Under the pieces are notes generated by a model that worked only from the letters and a program-made list of their open reading frames with translations, was not told the DNA's origin and did no database searches. A program made the position numbers and the translations under genes. This document shows positions 48,744-61,111 of a DNA stretch of 64,000 nt, piece after piece (position 1 is the stretch's first letter; every line of letters begins with the position of its first letter). The stretch comes from Hyperoplus lanceolatus. Taxonomy: Eukaryota; Chordata; Actinopteri; Uranoscopiformes; Ammodytidae. The stretch spans positions 15,574,001 through 15,638,000 of the forward strand of contig CM049400.1 in assembly GCA_026929865.2 (NCBI GenBank). The letters run 5' to 3'.

Positions 48744-50011
48744 GAAGCAGCAACAACTATGTCCAGTTATGTGCATGTTTTAGCATCTTACTAAACTAAT
48801 CAGGTCTATTTTGCATGTTATTTTTGCATTTATTTTTCTTTAAACTTGTTGGATCATGGTATGCTCCTCATACAGTATTACAAATTAAATAGATTCTAAA
48901 TTGAAATGTGAACAATTGCTGTATGCTTTTTCGTTATTTTTTTAGTTTATGGACTGTATATGTAATGTGCACTGAAGTGTTTCTGGCCCTAGTGTCCCAT
49001 GGGTGCACTGCCTACCCCTTCACTGCCTTGTCCGCTACAAACACATGAGGGCAGGGGAAAGAAAGTGAATGTACAGGGAAGGAGATGGGGGAGAGGTAAT
49101 GTATGCTGCATTATTTATTGGTTCTCATCCATGTCAATGCTTTGTGCTCATTTCCCGCCGACATTTCAGAGGCTGGGAAAAAAAGCAACAAAACATTGTA
49201 ATGGGTAGAAAGACCTTGGGCACAGCACAACAGAGCTGAAAGAAGCGTGACGGATGAAGCAAATGCCTCGATTAACACTCGCAGTTCCCTCTCATGCTAT
49301 CTGTGCAGCCTGGTGTGCGGATCACATGGACAAGAGACTGGGAACACAACTGCAATATTACACAAGCTCCACATAACTGTATCGGGAGAAATATTGTGTT
49401 GGACCAGCCCCCATCCTCTTCATGCCATCTTCACAGGCCTCTCTTTCATCTGTCAAGTCTAATGAACAGATGTTGCTCAGCTGTTGGAGCCGACATGATG
49501 GACTGAGTAGCTGGCAGGCACATCATTCTGCTGCGAGACGGTGAGAGAGGGGTCATCTGGACAGTGAACAGCCTGCCAGGGTGCCTTGACTCGTCTGTGT
49601 TTCTCACCTTCTTTCCTCCTCATTGCTGCCCTCATGGCTGACATTCAGGAGTCTTTCCACCACGATTCTCCCCCCTTAGCATTTTTACCACCCACTGTCC
49701 CGTCCATCTGAGGCCTTGTTAGCCATTCTGTTCGACTGATCACTTACCTGTAATGTGCCCTTGTCTGCCACTGGAGAAGCCAGCTGGTGGAAAAGGTCAA
49801 AATATTTATAATAAGGTCAACATGGCCTCTGAGAGGCGAATAAGGGAATTTGGAGAGGAACTGCAGTTGGTGGAATGTGAAAGAATGAAGGTCATATTAA
49901 AAGTCACTCAATAATTTTAGGATGGAAAAAAACACATACTGTAGGAAACCAGTTTGAATAGAGGATCCAAACAGATACGGTGCATTTTATTTCTGATTAT
50001 ACAATGATCTG

Positions 50012-50017
<6 letters not shown>
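48744..50017. other. Non-coding stretch, nothing recognised
   Basis: No protein-like frame and no repeat ends seen. Confidence 0.4.
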
Positions 50018-50050
<33 letters not shown>

Positions 50051-50058
50051 CTCTCTCT
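50018..50058. repeat. (CT)n microsatellite
   Basis: About 20 CT units with one CG interruption. Confidence 0.95.
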
Positions 50059-50579
50059 GATTCCTGTCATTGTTCCATTATTGATTTCTAATAAAAACAT
50101 AAAGCTGGGACACACCTTATATACCCATTAAAGTGCTGCAGTCATCATATTAATGCTAGTGCTTTCCTCAAACACAAAAAGGCAGTTGGTGGATTTTAAA
50201 CTCAGTGGAGAAGAAGGTTAAAGGTCTAGCACAATCCCTGATAATCCACCTGTAAAGTGACGGCACCTGTTCCCACAGACATGCCCACATACAGTGAAAA
50301 TTGTTCCACTGCTCATGAGAACAGCACACAATCTGCACATTTTCAAAAAACACACCATTCGCCATTATTCAAGAAGCGTTCCAGACTTCATCAAACCTCG
50401 CCTGGCTCCGCCCTCCTATCTACTTCCGCTCAAATTTCATTTTCCCTTCAGTAGCCAGTCTGGGGCTGCAGTGAATTTCTCATTTTTAGCTCAGGAAAAT
50501 CTCCGGCCGTCCAATCAGCAAACAGAGTGTGTGGCTAAGAACGATGACGTCGAAGTCGCGCTCCAGTTTCAGTTGAATG

Positions 50580-50820
50580 CAGCGTTCCTTTATACTCGGA
50601 ACTCGGAGATTTCCGACTTGGTAATTCCGAGTTCCGACCTGTCTGTGTTCCAGTGCATCTACTCACGAAAGAATGGACACCTACAACCTTTCTCATCCAA
50701 ATACTAAATGTTAGGCTCAAGCACGTTACCGTTGCCAGGTACCGGTAGACCGGTACCATAGACTACAATATGTAGTGAAGTCGGAAATTTCCGAGTTCCC
50801 AATACAACTGGAACACACCG
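50580..50820. mobile_element. Short palindromic MITE (about 240 bp)
   Basis: Left arm GGAACTCGGAGATTTCCGAC and the complement of the right arm, GGAACTCGGAAATTTCCGAC, are near-identical inverted repeats, with GCGTTCC and GGAACAC at the outer edges. A second TTCCGAGTTCC block sits inside the left arm. The perfect palindrome GGTACCGGT-AG-ACCGGTACC is at 50738-50757. This terminus type is frequent in fish. The target duplication was not identified. Confidence 0.7.
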
Positions 50821-53800
50821 TCAGAAGCCGGCTCATGACATACGTCACGACCAAAACATATGCCCCAGTGGGCAGATCCAATAGTTTTAAACTTCAACAG
50901 ACACTCGCCTCAAAGTGAGTGAACGTTTGCCAAATAGAGCAGTTCCAGACCTTCTGTACAAATGAAATGAATTACAATGATCTGGTTGGACCAGGCTACA
51001 TCAAACCTTTCAAAGACACCACAACTGAATACTTTTTTTTCCACACAAATTAATCATAATAACACACCATAACTGTTGCATTTTAATTTTTTTCTAGGAT
51101 TTGCTGCTGCTCACAGCACTGCAAGGGCTCAGTCTTTGCAATTGTGTTACTCTAGGCCATGTCTTGTTTGTCATCATGGGTTGCAGCACATAAACAATGT
51201 TATCAACCACATCTCCTTCTGCTGTATCCAACAAGTGGTCATCTGTCCCAGTGTAGTTTTGATCAGACATTTGTGTCAACATATTATGTAATAAAACATA
51301 TTGATATGTGCCTTTTTTTGTGTGTAAAATATCCCTTAAAATGGGTTTCTTGCTATATATTTAAAACATCCAGGGACTATGTACATGCCACACAGTTTAT
51401 AGCATGCTTTTATTTTTCATGGTCAAAAAGGTAAGGTGGGTAGGGTTCCCAAAATAAGCAAGCTGAGCTGCTCCTATTGACGGGACCCTTCCATTGGGGT
51501 ACCGTCTTAAGTACCGTTAATAGACTCTTGTGTTAAATGAAAAATGTCGGTGCGCAGCTCTTTGTTTAATGTGTTGCATTGTTCCTCTTCATTGAGTTAA
51601 TCAGTGGGCTAGGGTGATTACGATTTTGATGCTCTGACTGTAAGGAAATATAGTTTGATATTATTCCCCCCTATATCTAATTAAATTATGTTATAACCCC
51701 CATCATTAATTTGCATTTCTCATAGATAATCAATAGAAAAATCGATATAGTCTGAACTTGATTTAAACTCTCTTATGTTTCTCTCACTCCAGACTCGTGA
51801 GAAAGACGGGGAGGCAGAGATGATTTTGCAATAAAAAGCCCTGTCATAAATTTCCCATAAAGATAGCGATAAGAACCAGACATGAATATCGTTTTAAACA
51901 AAAGCCTTCTGTTTCTCAGCTGACCAAAACTGATACATTCGAGGACGTAGACAGTCTAGACAGTCATACTTTTTTCCCAGAAATGCAGAAGATGACATCA
52001 GCCAGAAGAGTAGACACATGACAATATTTAGCCAATCATAAGCCTCGTTAAATGTTATACATAAGATCCTGCTGTTGAGAGGATCGGGACTTCACTACTA
52101 CTTCATTTTCTGTACTTCTTCTTTATTTTTGTATCCTGTGAATTTATATTAAACAACAATTATAACTCTGAGACTTTTTTCAGACATTCTTTATTTTTCA
52201 CATTCCATATATCCGATCAACAAACACATATATTATAGTTTTGATATGACCCATACTCTGGCCACGGCTTTTGCCATCCGGCATAAACCCCGCCCAGTGT
52301 CAGTGGTGGAGACGCCAGACTGATCAAGCGTAAATGAGCTGATCTGATCCGCTCAGTCTAAACGAGGCATATGCCCTACACAGCATGGTACATGCAAAGG
52401 AATTCCCATTGTTACAGTAGATGCTACACTGAGGAACTCACAAAGCTCTCTCTCTCTCTCTCGGTCCCTCTTTCCCTTTCTATGTTAGTCTCTCGCCACC
52501 CATGATAGATAGAGCCACATGTGCTGTGGGAAATACAATTGGATCACATCCGACATCAGGAGCCAACAGAACAACAGAGGTGAAAAGAAGGAGCTTCGAA
52601 AGTGGGAGAAATAGAGTCTTAGAGTGGGAGAGTCTAGAGTCATTCTATTCCCCAATCACCCAAGTCAGTAGTTCTGCCTGATCTTATGGCGGTATCAGTG
52701 GCTCTAACAGGATAACAGCTTTAGCCCACCAATACAGCCACATCTGCATATTTACTCTACAATAATTCCAAAAGGCTTACTGTAACTCTTTTCAAAATGT
52801 TATTTTAGTGTAGGGTAAACCTACTATAGTTGTATTCAGAGGAATTTCAGCAATGGCTTTTTAAATTATTAAGTTATTCTTTAAGATACAACATTTTATT
52901 TGTATGTGTTAAAATAACCATTACTCTTTGTAATGTTGTTCTATTTAGAGCAGTCAACATGTTGTAATCTAGTGGCAGGCCAAATAATAGTCCCTCATCA
53001 TTGCATTAATGCAGGTGTAGTATCACATGAGTAAGTGTATGCATGAGTAAAAATCTCAAATTTAAACAGCTGCATTCCTATGCAAAAAATAAAATATAAA
53101 ATACATTTGATGTCAGAGTGGAAAGACTGACTCTCCTTAACTTATCGGGTTATCAGACTGACTGACAAGGCCTTTCAATTTCCTCTGGACCTTCATCAGT
53201 CTCTGCATGAAGTCCAAATGACTGGGGTGTGCGAGGGGAGTATGCTGTCCCTTATTCCCAATTCAATATGAAATGCAATTGCTTTGTCTCACATTTTACT
53301 CCCAATCTGCCACACTTGACCACCTTACTTCTCTAATCTCATTCCATGGCAAAGAGCTCCCCTGATATGGAGAATGAGAGATTGAGGAAAAGGATATATA
53401 GATAGCACTGTGTTTCTGAGGTAAAAGGATAAACAAAATATATGTGTGCATTAGTATGCTCTCTGTGAAACAGAGCTATAAACTAGTATTTGGGACACTT
53501 AAATCAGGTGTATTATAGCCAATACTAATCTCTGTTTAAAGAGATAAATCAATACGATACCAACCACTCTGTTCCTAATTTCCAAACTTTACTTTGTTAA
53601 AGTTGTAAAGTTCAGGAACTCACTCACCTAAAAGAAAACATCATTATATTAGATAACATAACTTAATATAAATAAATGGACAAGTGCAGATTCAATTAAC
53701 CTAAAAAATCAAATAGGAATGTGTTACAATGCTAAAAGAAACAAAATCACGAAGTGAAGTTACATAACTTACTATAAAAAAGAAACCAGCAGCAGCCTTT

Positions 53801-54370
53801 AACCCAGCATTAACCATAGTTATTATGCCTTATCACATTTTAACAAAACATTTTATGTCAATATGAAATAAGTAATTATTTATGCAGTGCGTGCATCAAA
53901 TGAGACAATACCCATTACCCGCTATACAATCTAACTCAGATAATTGTAGTGTAGGTCAAACCATATGCCTTCTACACACACTGGATCTTAATAAAGCGTT
54001 CTATAAAAATCACAGTTTGCAACATTATTTCACTGTAGGCTTCTTTATTTTCATCAGTAGCGATTACAGTTGGGACGTGACAGGTGACAGCTGTCACAGT
54101 TCGGACATCGCTGCAGACTCGCAGGTTAAGCTTCCCACAGTAGATTCATATTTGTCCGAAAAATACAGACTGCAGGTTTTTTAATGTAGGCCTATTGGTA
54201 TTTGTAAGATTCAAATAAAAGGCTAATAATCTAAATCAAAATTATATTCATTATGATGTGGCCCAAAACTAAAGTGATTTTCCATAGGCTATTCATTTGG
54301 GGACAGTGTCAGACTTAAATTACATTAAGTGTGGGACTATAGGCGTAGTGCTATAAATATAGCAAAGTGG

Positions 54371-54372
<2 letters not shown>
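50821..54372. other. Long non-coding stretch
   Basis: A short (CT)n run lies at about 52446-52463. The 100-codon frame at 53882-54184 has no motif. Nothing else is supported. Confidence 0.4.

Positions 54373-54402
<30 letters not shown>
54373..54402. repeat. (TA)n microsatellite
   Basis: About 14 TA units. Confidence 0.93.
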
Positions 54403-54404
<2 letters not shown>

Positions 54405-55054
54405 GCTAAGTGGTATAGTTTTTAAATCCGAGTTCAACGTTTCATTGTTTTATAATGTCACGTTACGCACTGCGAGAACGATCGGCAAGATAAATAAATA
54501 GTTTCCATGCTGGCAGCATTCCACTCTCTTTAGCCTATTTGCAGTAAGAGTTTTTTTCGGCTCTCTGATTTCTGCTGTAATAATTCATCTGACAAACTCT
54601 TCCTCTTGAATGAAGTTGGCGACACACTTTTGTTTTACTCAGCTGCTCACAATCAGTCCGTTTGTGTAAAGTTAGCGGCACAAGATCAGTCCATTTTGTG
54701 CGGATGCAGAGTCAAATGACGGGTCAAACACCCCTTTTCATGGGGACGCGCACAGAGCCTAAAGCCGAAACCCTCGTTCAACATAAGAGGTTGATAACTT
54801 CCTTTGTGATACCGGTTAGCTCTGAGCGAGGGTTTGTGTTATGTTGAACCAGATCAAAAAAAGAGAGCCGGGCTCTGTTGAGTTTGTTTCGTAGTATACC
54901 CCTCAGGTGACTTTGGTTAGTTGTGCAATGTCAACACAGTTAATATACATTATATAGATGTATAATTGTCACTCACTTCCTGATTGATCAAAGCATTCCT
55001 TGCACTAACTAGTACCTCTAATGCACAACCCAACATCCACTGCACTATGCAGTT
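54403..55054. other. Non-coding stretch with an interrupted inverted pair
   Basis: AAACCCTCG and TTCAACATAA near 54768-54786 are answered by CGAGGGTTT and TTATGTTGAA near 54828-54848. It may be a remnant of a DNA element; no termini or duplication found. Confidence 0.35.
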
Positions 55055-55059
55055 CCAAG

Positions 55060-55474
55060 TGTCATGGTCTGTCTTGTCTTGGTGTTACCCGGGTTTCCTG
55101 TTTTATTTTGGTACGTCTGAGCATTCCGTTACGGTGACGACAGGCAAGCAGGACCCAAATGCAGAAAGTTTCAAGTGAGGGTAATTTATTGTCCAAAAAA
55201 ACTCTGGCATGGCAAGGCAAGGAACATACAGGGACAGACTCACCAACAGGTACAATGCTCGGACAGGGAACAAAGAAACACTGGGAGTTATATACACACA
55301 CACACAAGACAGGGTAGACAACGAGGGACAGGTGAACCACATTAGGGAAGGGAGCAGTAATCAAACAAGAGGGAAGCTTGACATGACATAGGGAGGAACA
55401 AGACAGACGTACCAAAATAAAACAGGAAACCCGGGTAACACCAAAACAAGACAAGACAAAGACAGACCATGACA
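55060..55474 (-). mobile_element. Solo LTR-like element with fold-back ends (415 bp)
   Basis: The element reads TGTCATGGTCTGTC... to ...GACCATGACA with 5-bp duplications CCAAG at 55055-55059 and 55475-55479. TG...CA ends and a 5-bp duplication fit an LTR. On the minus strand it has a TATATAA box (complement of 55288-55294), then AATAAA (complement of 55185-55190) and a TGGGTCCTGCTTGCCTGTCG phrase, the order expected of U3-R-U5. Unusually, the U5 end runs on into an inverted copy of the U3 start (about 65 bp, including GGGTTTCCTGTTTTATTTTG), so both ends can pair. The 143-codon minus frame across it is a by-product. Confidence 0.7.
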
Positions 55475-55479
55475 CCAAG

Positions 55480-56850
55480 TCCCACATGATCACTCATCGC
55501 AAACTAGTGTAGCTCACAAGGAGTTTCTTCATAAGATACTTACCCTCAGAGGAATAGCTTTATAAAATGAGCAAACCCACTCCTTCACATAGAATATGCA
55601 TGGGCCATAACTTCAACCAAGAGAGACTGTGTGCTGCATATTTTGCAAGAGAAAGGAGCACCGACAAAAGAGTCCCTGACCAGAATGTTGACCTCAGTTT
55701 TTCAGATCCATACAATTGTTTTTGGTTGGAAGCTTGGTCTACACCATGTAAAATATGAGGTGTGCCTACAATTGGTCAATATACTACAGTAAGTTTTTTT
55801 TTCCAAATATCTAATAAAGTAAGCTTAACAGAGGTAGAATTGTAAAATGCTGATCGAAAATGTATCTATGCAGAAGGTTCGACCATTATCTTCCCACTGC
55901 TGCCCGAGTTTGAGCAGTGCTCTCGAAGGTCCCTCCCATGATAAGGTTTTCGTGCCAGGTAATTTGGGATGACAGTCCATGTCATCGAGAATGTTTTTTC
56001 TCAGACCTGATTATCGTCAGGGCTGCCCATGCAAATGACAGGGAGACCTTAAGGGATATCATTTTCTATTAAAATATTTAACAGTCTAATTACAGATAAA
56101 TGTCACATTAGCTGTGTGAGATATGGAGACCTTGAGTGAATTGGTGTTCGGCAAAAAGGGGTGAAAGGGGCCAAACAGGCTTGTGGAGTGATTAATGAAA
56201 AAACAAGGGAGAATTGTTGCATTTAATAACACTGTGCAACATTATTAACACACTTCAGTTGGTTGTTCTTATTGGTAACATGTGAAAATCCGAATGCAGA
56301 ATGTAGGCAGCAATAGCATGTGGCATGGGGTTGACGATGATTCAACATTATACCTGGCAACTAATGTTTGATAAGCTTGTAACTGGTGCTACCACAGCAT
56401 GAAATAGCACCAATGAGAGGATTAGACAGCTGATTTATGTTGTAATGACCCCAGTCATCATTATCCATTGTTTCCGAATTAGATTGATTTTTTTTTCAAC
56501 GCACACACAGTACAGACAGTAAGCGGCTCATGAAGAGATAATCACTGATTTTGACAAGAAAATATTTTGTCAGGCATTCCCAGGAACAGCTGACATCACC
56601 TTCAAGCATCAACATCCCTTTACCCTTTTAATGACTCTTGAGGTCTTTTAACTGCAGAAATTTTGAAAAAACAAAGCAGTAAACTAACAATGATGGCCCC
56701 ATCCATGTAAGTGTGCTAGTAAAGATTCAGTGGCATTAGCTGATTGCCCAATGAAAAAACTCTTATATATGCCCAGAAAAGGGATTTGATGTGGATTGTA
56801 TGTGACTTGGAGCCAAATAATACATCAACTGGAAGTATATGTTAGATATG
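55480..56850. other. Non-coding stretch, possible conserved element
   Basis: At 56020-56250 single-copy-looking DNA carries CATGCAAATGACA (octamer-like ATGCAAAT), TCTAATTACAG and GTGATTAATG, motifs often seen in conserved non-coding elements. No transposon marks. Untested. Confidence 0.25.
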
Positions 56851-57250
56851 CTGTCACTGCCCTGCCTGGGCCCCAATAACCTACTGTTTATTTTTCCTCC
56901 CCACCACCCCACGTGTGTCTAGTTCTTTCCCGTCTGTCTGTGTACATGTGCTAATTGCAGGGTTGGATTCAGGTGTGTAGGAGCCGGGCACCAGCATCCA
57001 CTGCTGCATGCAATCAATCTGCATGCAACCAATCTGCATGCAACCAATCTGCATGCAGCCAAGCTCTACAAATACCTGGCTCAACCTTCCAGACACCTCC
57101 AGATTGTAGACTCTGCTCACCCAGTCACTCTTCAGCCTCTTACCTGTTTGGAGATCCGTCTGCATGTGTTATTTGCCTAACTCCTGTTCTCTTTGTCACA
57201 GTTCTTTCAGCTTTCATCCAGTATTTGAATGGTGCCTCTGAAGTTTGAAA
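56851..57250 (+). mobile_element. LTR-like fragment with 15-bp tandem
   Basis: The series GCAGGGTTGGATTCAGGTGT, GAGCCGGGCACCAGC, CTACAAATACCTGGCTC and CACCCAGTCACTCTTCAGCC resembles U3/R sequence of fish LTR elements, with ACAAATA at a TATA-box position. The termini are not defined. A four-unit 15-bp tandem lies inside (57006-57065). Confidence 0.4.
57006..57065. repeat. Four-unit 15-bp tandem GCATGCAACCAATCT
   Basis: Units start at 57006, 57021, 57036 and 57051. The middle two are identical; the first has one and the last two changes. Each unit carries a GCATGC palindrome and a CCAAT-like word. Confidence 0.95.
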
Positions 57251-58228
57251 AAAATATTCCTTGCTGCAACAGATTTGAGTACCAAATAATCATCATAGTT
57301 GGATTATAATCTCATTTTTAGGATGATTTTTTCTTCCCCACTGTGTCCCACCAAAGACTGCCGTTTCTTGAAAGGTTGGCTGATGAATAGGCCTTTTCAC
57401 ATGAGTGTACATTTTGACAGCTATTACGGAAATACATTGCAATTAAGGGGCCAACGGTGTCACAAGGCCCAGAAAAATCGGGCTTAACCCTAAAGGCAGA
57501 CAAACATAAAACCCAGTTCAAGGCAAGTTTGCAGATTAGTCTGTCCGGTTAAAGTGTTTGCATTCATTATTTAGTAGTTAGCTACATGTAATTGCTTTCT
57601 GACACCTAGGATTACACTGTCTTTGTAATGCATTAGCTGTCTAAATTATAGCAAGGGGCTGGATAAGCCTGCACTTGATGTGGTTTATCTTTTCATTTTC
57701 TTTCTCTTTACCCCCCACTCCCTATTGTCCTTGCTTCAAAATGCTCTTCATTCTCTCGTTGGTTTTTCACAAGGGAAGGTCGCCAAGCCATATCAGTGAG
57801 CCAGCATGACGGCAGCAAGACAAATAATATGCAAGTGATGTCCAAGCCAGGGCCTCTTGGTCTTTTTATAAGGTTCAGCACCACAGTAATGGTTATAAAT
57901 ATGTTTTCCTTAATGCAGTAAATAAGTCAAAAAATCTTAAAAATGCAAAAACGGACTTTGCACTCTATGATTATCTGTTGCTCCGCCCTTTTCAAATATA
58001 ATGGGATGCCGGTAAAGTATGTTTTTGTTTATTCACATGTTTAGCTTTGAATACATTATTTATTTATTTGCTACAACCCTTTTTGTAAATGCTAAATTAG
58101 ATAAGTTGTTGCAGTGTTTCTTTATTTCACGTTATTTTGAGTTTAATCTGTAGATGCTTGGTGTTCGATTACTTTTGTTTTGCCTCGTTCAGCCTGTAGA
58201 GGAATAGCGTGTTTGCCGTCTCCCCGGC
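57251..58228. other. Non-coding stretch, nothing recognised
   Basis: No coding signal; TAATGCATTAGCTGTC-like AT motifs near 57625 but no repeat structure. Confidence 0.4.
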
Positions 58229-58295
58229 CATTACAACTTTGGACTTCAACTAACAATACTGCGTCCTCGTTGTTCTTTCTATACCCCCCTTACAG
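58229..58295. repeat. Direct repeat, left copy
   Basis: CATTACAACTTTGGACTTCA through TTCTTTCTATACCCCCCTTA and CAG matches 58965-59039 with few changes. The two copies bound about 670 bp. Confidence 0.9.
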
Positions 58296-58522
58296 GTAAG
58301 AACGGTGGTTATGTAATTGTGTATGTATTTATGTTTTAATTGATTGAAGGAACATAACGAGAGTAAAATAGCTGTGCATGGAATGTTGGAAAAAGATTAG
58401 TTAAGTTAAAAATGGAGGAGTCGCTCTGCCGTAGCATGCTTGCTAGCAGCATCACACAGGTAGGCGCGTGGTAAGAAAGTTTCTGCCATTCCACGGCAAT
58501 ACGTGTTGGCGCGGTTTTCATG

Positions 58523-58680
58523 TAATGTGTAAAATATAGGCCAATGTAGTATAGTACAAGCTGGCGCTTTATTTAGTTAATGTGTAAAATATTTGCCAAT
58601 GTGTTATTGTATAAGCTGGCGCTTCTTTCAGTTTAAGTGTTTTAAAGAGTATTGCCAATGTGTTTTAGCTGAAGCAATAC
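58523..58680. repeat. Three-unit ~55-bp tandem repeat
   Basis: TAATGTGTAAAATAT...GCCAATGTG...AAGCTGGCGCTT starts at 58523 and 58578 (55-bp period); a third, diverged unit runs from about 58633 and keeps TTGCCAATGTGTT. Confidence 0.88.
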
Positions 58681-58964
58681 TTAAATGTGGAATGTGTAAA
58701 AGCTTAAAATGTAGTATTTAGTACTCAAACAATGCAAACTTTATTATTCTGTTTATTCACATGTCATTTTGAAAGTTAAAGGTACAATTCTGATGTGTTT
58801 TGCAAATGATATTTTATAAAAACTGTAAAGGTAATTTGTGAAAACTGTTTATAGGAATTTGTGATCTTTGAAAATTGAAAAGGCCATTTTATGAATACTG
58901 TACAGGTATTTCTAATATTTGAAATTGCATGAAAAATGCACTGTTTATTGAATAGTGTGAACAT

Positions 58965-59039
58965 CATTACAACTTTGGACTTCAACTAACAATACTTCGT
59001 CCTCATTGTTCTTTCTATACCCCCCCGCCCCCCTTACAG
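58965..59039. repeat. Direct repeat, right copy
   Basis: Second copy of 58229-58295 with an extra GCCCCCC before TTACAG. It is followed by GGGCGTAACA, which in complement (TGTTACGCCCCTGTAAGG) looks like the start of an LTR, but no matching far end or 5-bp duplication was found. Confidence 0.88.
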
Positions 59040-59434
59040 GGGCGTAACACCACTCATTTTTTACACAGCAAAAAGTGCACTTCTGGATGAGTTTTTACAC
59101 ACGCAGCATGGATGCCTTTGCGGATCTGCTCATCCTTTCACTGTAGCATCACTGCATTTGCACACTATGGCCTTCAAGCCTGGACTTGCATCTCATATCT
59201 TTAGTCCTATTGGGATATTCACCCAATATACTGTAGACCGAACGGAGATGGCTGATTATCAGAGGAGCCTTGGGATGGATTTGCAAACTGCAGGACCAGT
59301 AAGCCCATAGAGCGATATAAGCCAGGGTTTTATGGGTTAGCTGAGCAGGCCAACATTCCCTCGAGGGACGTGTGAATATACCGTATATTTGTTTATGTGT
59401 GTGCACATAAAGGCTTGTGTCTGTTTGTGTGTGT
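59040..59434. other. Non-coding stretch, nothing recognised
   Basis: No coding signal or element ends beyond the direct repeat. Confidence 0.4.
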
Positions 59435-59612
59435 ATTTCAAAATCAAATCAAATCAGTTTTATTTGTATAGCCCAAAATCACAAACACATTTGTCTCAGT
59501 GGGCTTTACATTTCATACAATATGATATATGATACAATATGATACAATATGACACCCTGACCTTACACCCTTAGCTCGGCTGAGAAAAAACTCCCAGTAA
59601 AAACCCTATTTA
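59435..59612 (+). repeat. Common teleost dispersed repeat
   Basis: AAATCAAATCAAATCAGTTT, TTATTTGTATAGCCC, ATCACAAACACATTTG, CAGTGGGCTTTACA and GAAAAAACTCCCAG form the sequence of a dispersed repeat very common in percomorph genomes. A short ATACAATATG triplet repeat lies at about 59529-59552. Identified by recollection; one copy in this window. Confidence 0.6.
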
Positions 59613-61103
59613 TTTGTGATGTTTATGTGTGAACAGTGTGTTTATTTTAATGCTTTGTCATGTATGTCTGGTGTTTCCTGGACAATATGTATTTACTTTT
59701 GTAAGCTGCAAAATCTGAGAGGGAGAGGGGCCAAATAAGTGACATGCCTCAAAAACCTTATTTTTTTGGCCCACAATGTCCCATGCCAGTCATTGTGTCA
59801 CAGGAACACACAGTGGCTTTCTAGTTTATCACCCTCTTTATGCACTGTGTTTGTTATCTCAACACACTATTTCTTATTCCTGTATGTCAGTAACCAAAAT
59901 TAGGAAAACAAATGAGGGACAGGCCCAGGGACAGGGAAAGTAAAAGCCATTGGGGAAATGTGTTGGGGACCTCCTCCCTGCATGCGAGAATACACAAGCT
60001 TTGCTCTGCCCATCTTCGGTGGCATTTTTGTGTAGGCTTGAGATGCAGTCTCAGTGAATTTGTAGTTTAAATAGCTTAATGTTGTGAGGTATGTGAGACT
60101 AGTCTGGTAAGTGGGTGTTTCAGTCTGTGCTGTTGAGATACTACAGTAAAATATGTCTTCTAACATCATTTTGACACTAACCCTGATCAGAGAAATAATT
60201 GAGTTTGACTGAGTTGACTTAATATGTAATGACATCAAAGACATGAGCTTATACCCCCTATACTTGTGCATCTTCCCCAAGGGCTGAGTTGGCACCGGGA
60301 TTTGGCACATTGCTGTTCTTTAGTAAGGAATGGAACACAGCATGGTGACAAGTGTGCCAAATGTATATTCCTCAGCCAAACCATACGACTCATATTACTC
60401 AGACAGCATGGTGGGAGATTGTTTTAGGAAACTAAACCTGCATTCATTCCATCTGTAAGCTGAATATATAAAACCGTCCAATAAAGTGTGTAAGATGATA
60501 ATGTTTAATAGTAATAATTTTTGTTGCAGTAGAAGCAGAAACAGTAAGTTGAAGTTCATCTCCAGACGTCATGGAAACTGCAACTTTTGTAACTCACAAA
60601 TAATTGCAGTGTACTGTATGGAAATGGAACATGACTATCATCTCAATTGAAAGGACATCAGCTGGTCAGTTCCGCTGGAGGGACATTTTAACTACAAGGT
60701 TGCTTTGGCTACCATGTGCAACTGTTTCATATGTTTCACACTTTTTGAATACAGTTAACTTTAAATAGTCCACAAACAACTTTACTCATATGATTGGCTC
60801 TTCACACACAGCCCTATTACCTGCATGCAGTTTCCCAATTGGGTGTAAGTGAAACTCAAAACATGTTTTTAGATGCTTTTGTGACCCTCTGATCCATATC
60901 TTTGATAACATGGTCATAAATCAAGTAACTTAGTATCTTTTAGAGGCTGGCAATGAGTCTTGTCAAAGAAAATAAAAACCTGAGAGCAGCGCTGCAATGG
61001 GGAAGACTGAGATTGATCAAAGATTTCCATTTAATTTCCATATGTGCTGATGCTTATACTCCTCGCCAAAACATATTAAAAATTGCAATCAAAGAAATCA
61101 TGC
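59613..61103. other. Non-coding stretch, nothing recognised
   Basis: The 136-codon minus frame at 59900-60310 shows no domain and is not called. Confidence 0.4.
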
Positions 61104-61111
61104 TTCATTAT

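Noticed and set aside
53882-54184. 100-codon plus-strand frame
   Set aside because: No recognisable domain, no flanking splice logic I could support, AT-rich context.
55062-55493. 143-codon minus-strand frame
   Set aside because: Lies over the solo LTR and its inverted arms; LTR structure explains it.
57006-57065. CRISPR-like array
   Set aside because: Units are contiguous 15-mers without spacers, in a vertebrate genome; a simple tandem repeat.
58229-59049. Complete LTR retrotransposon with 58229 and 58965 as LTRs
   Set aside because: The repeated units are only about 70 bp and no TG...CA ends with 5-bp duplications could be found.
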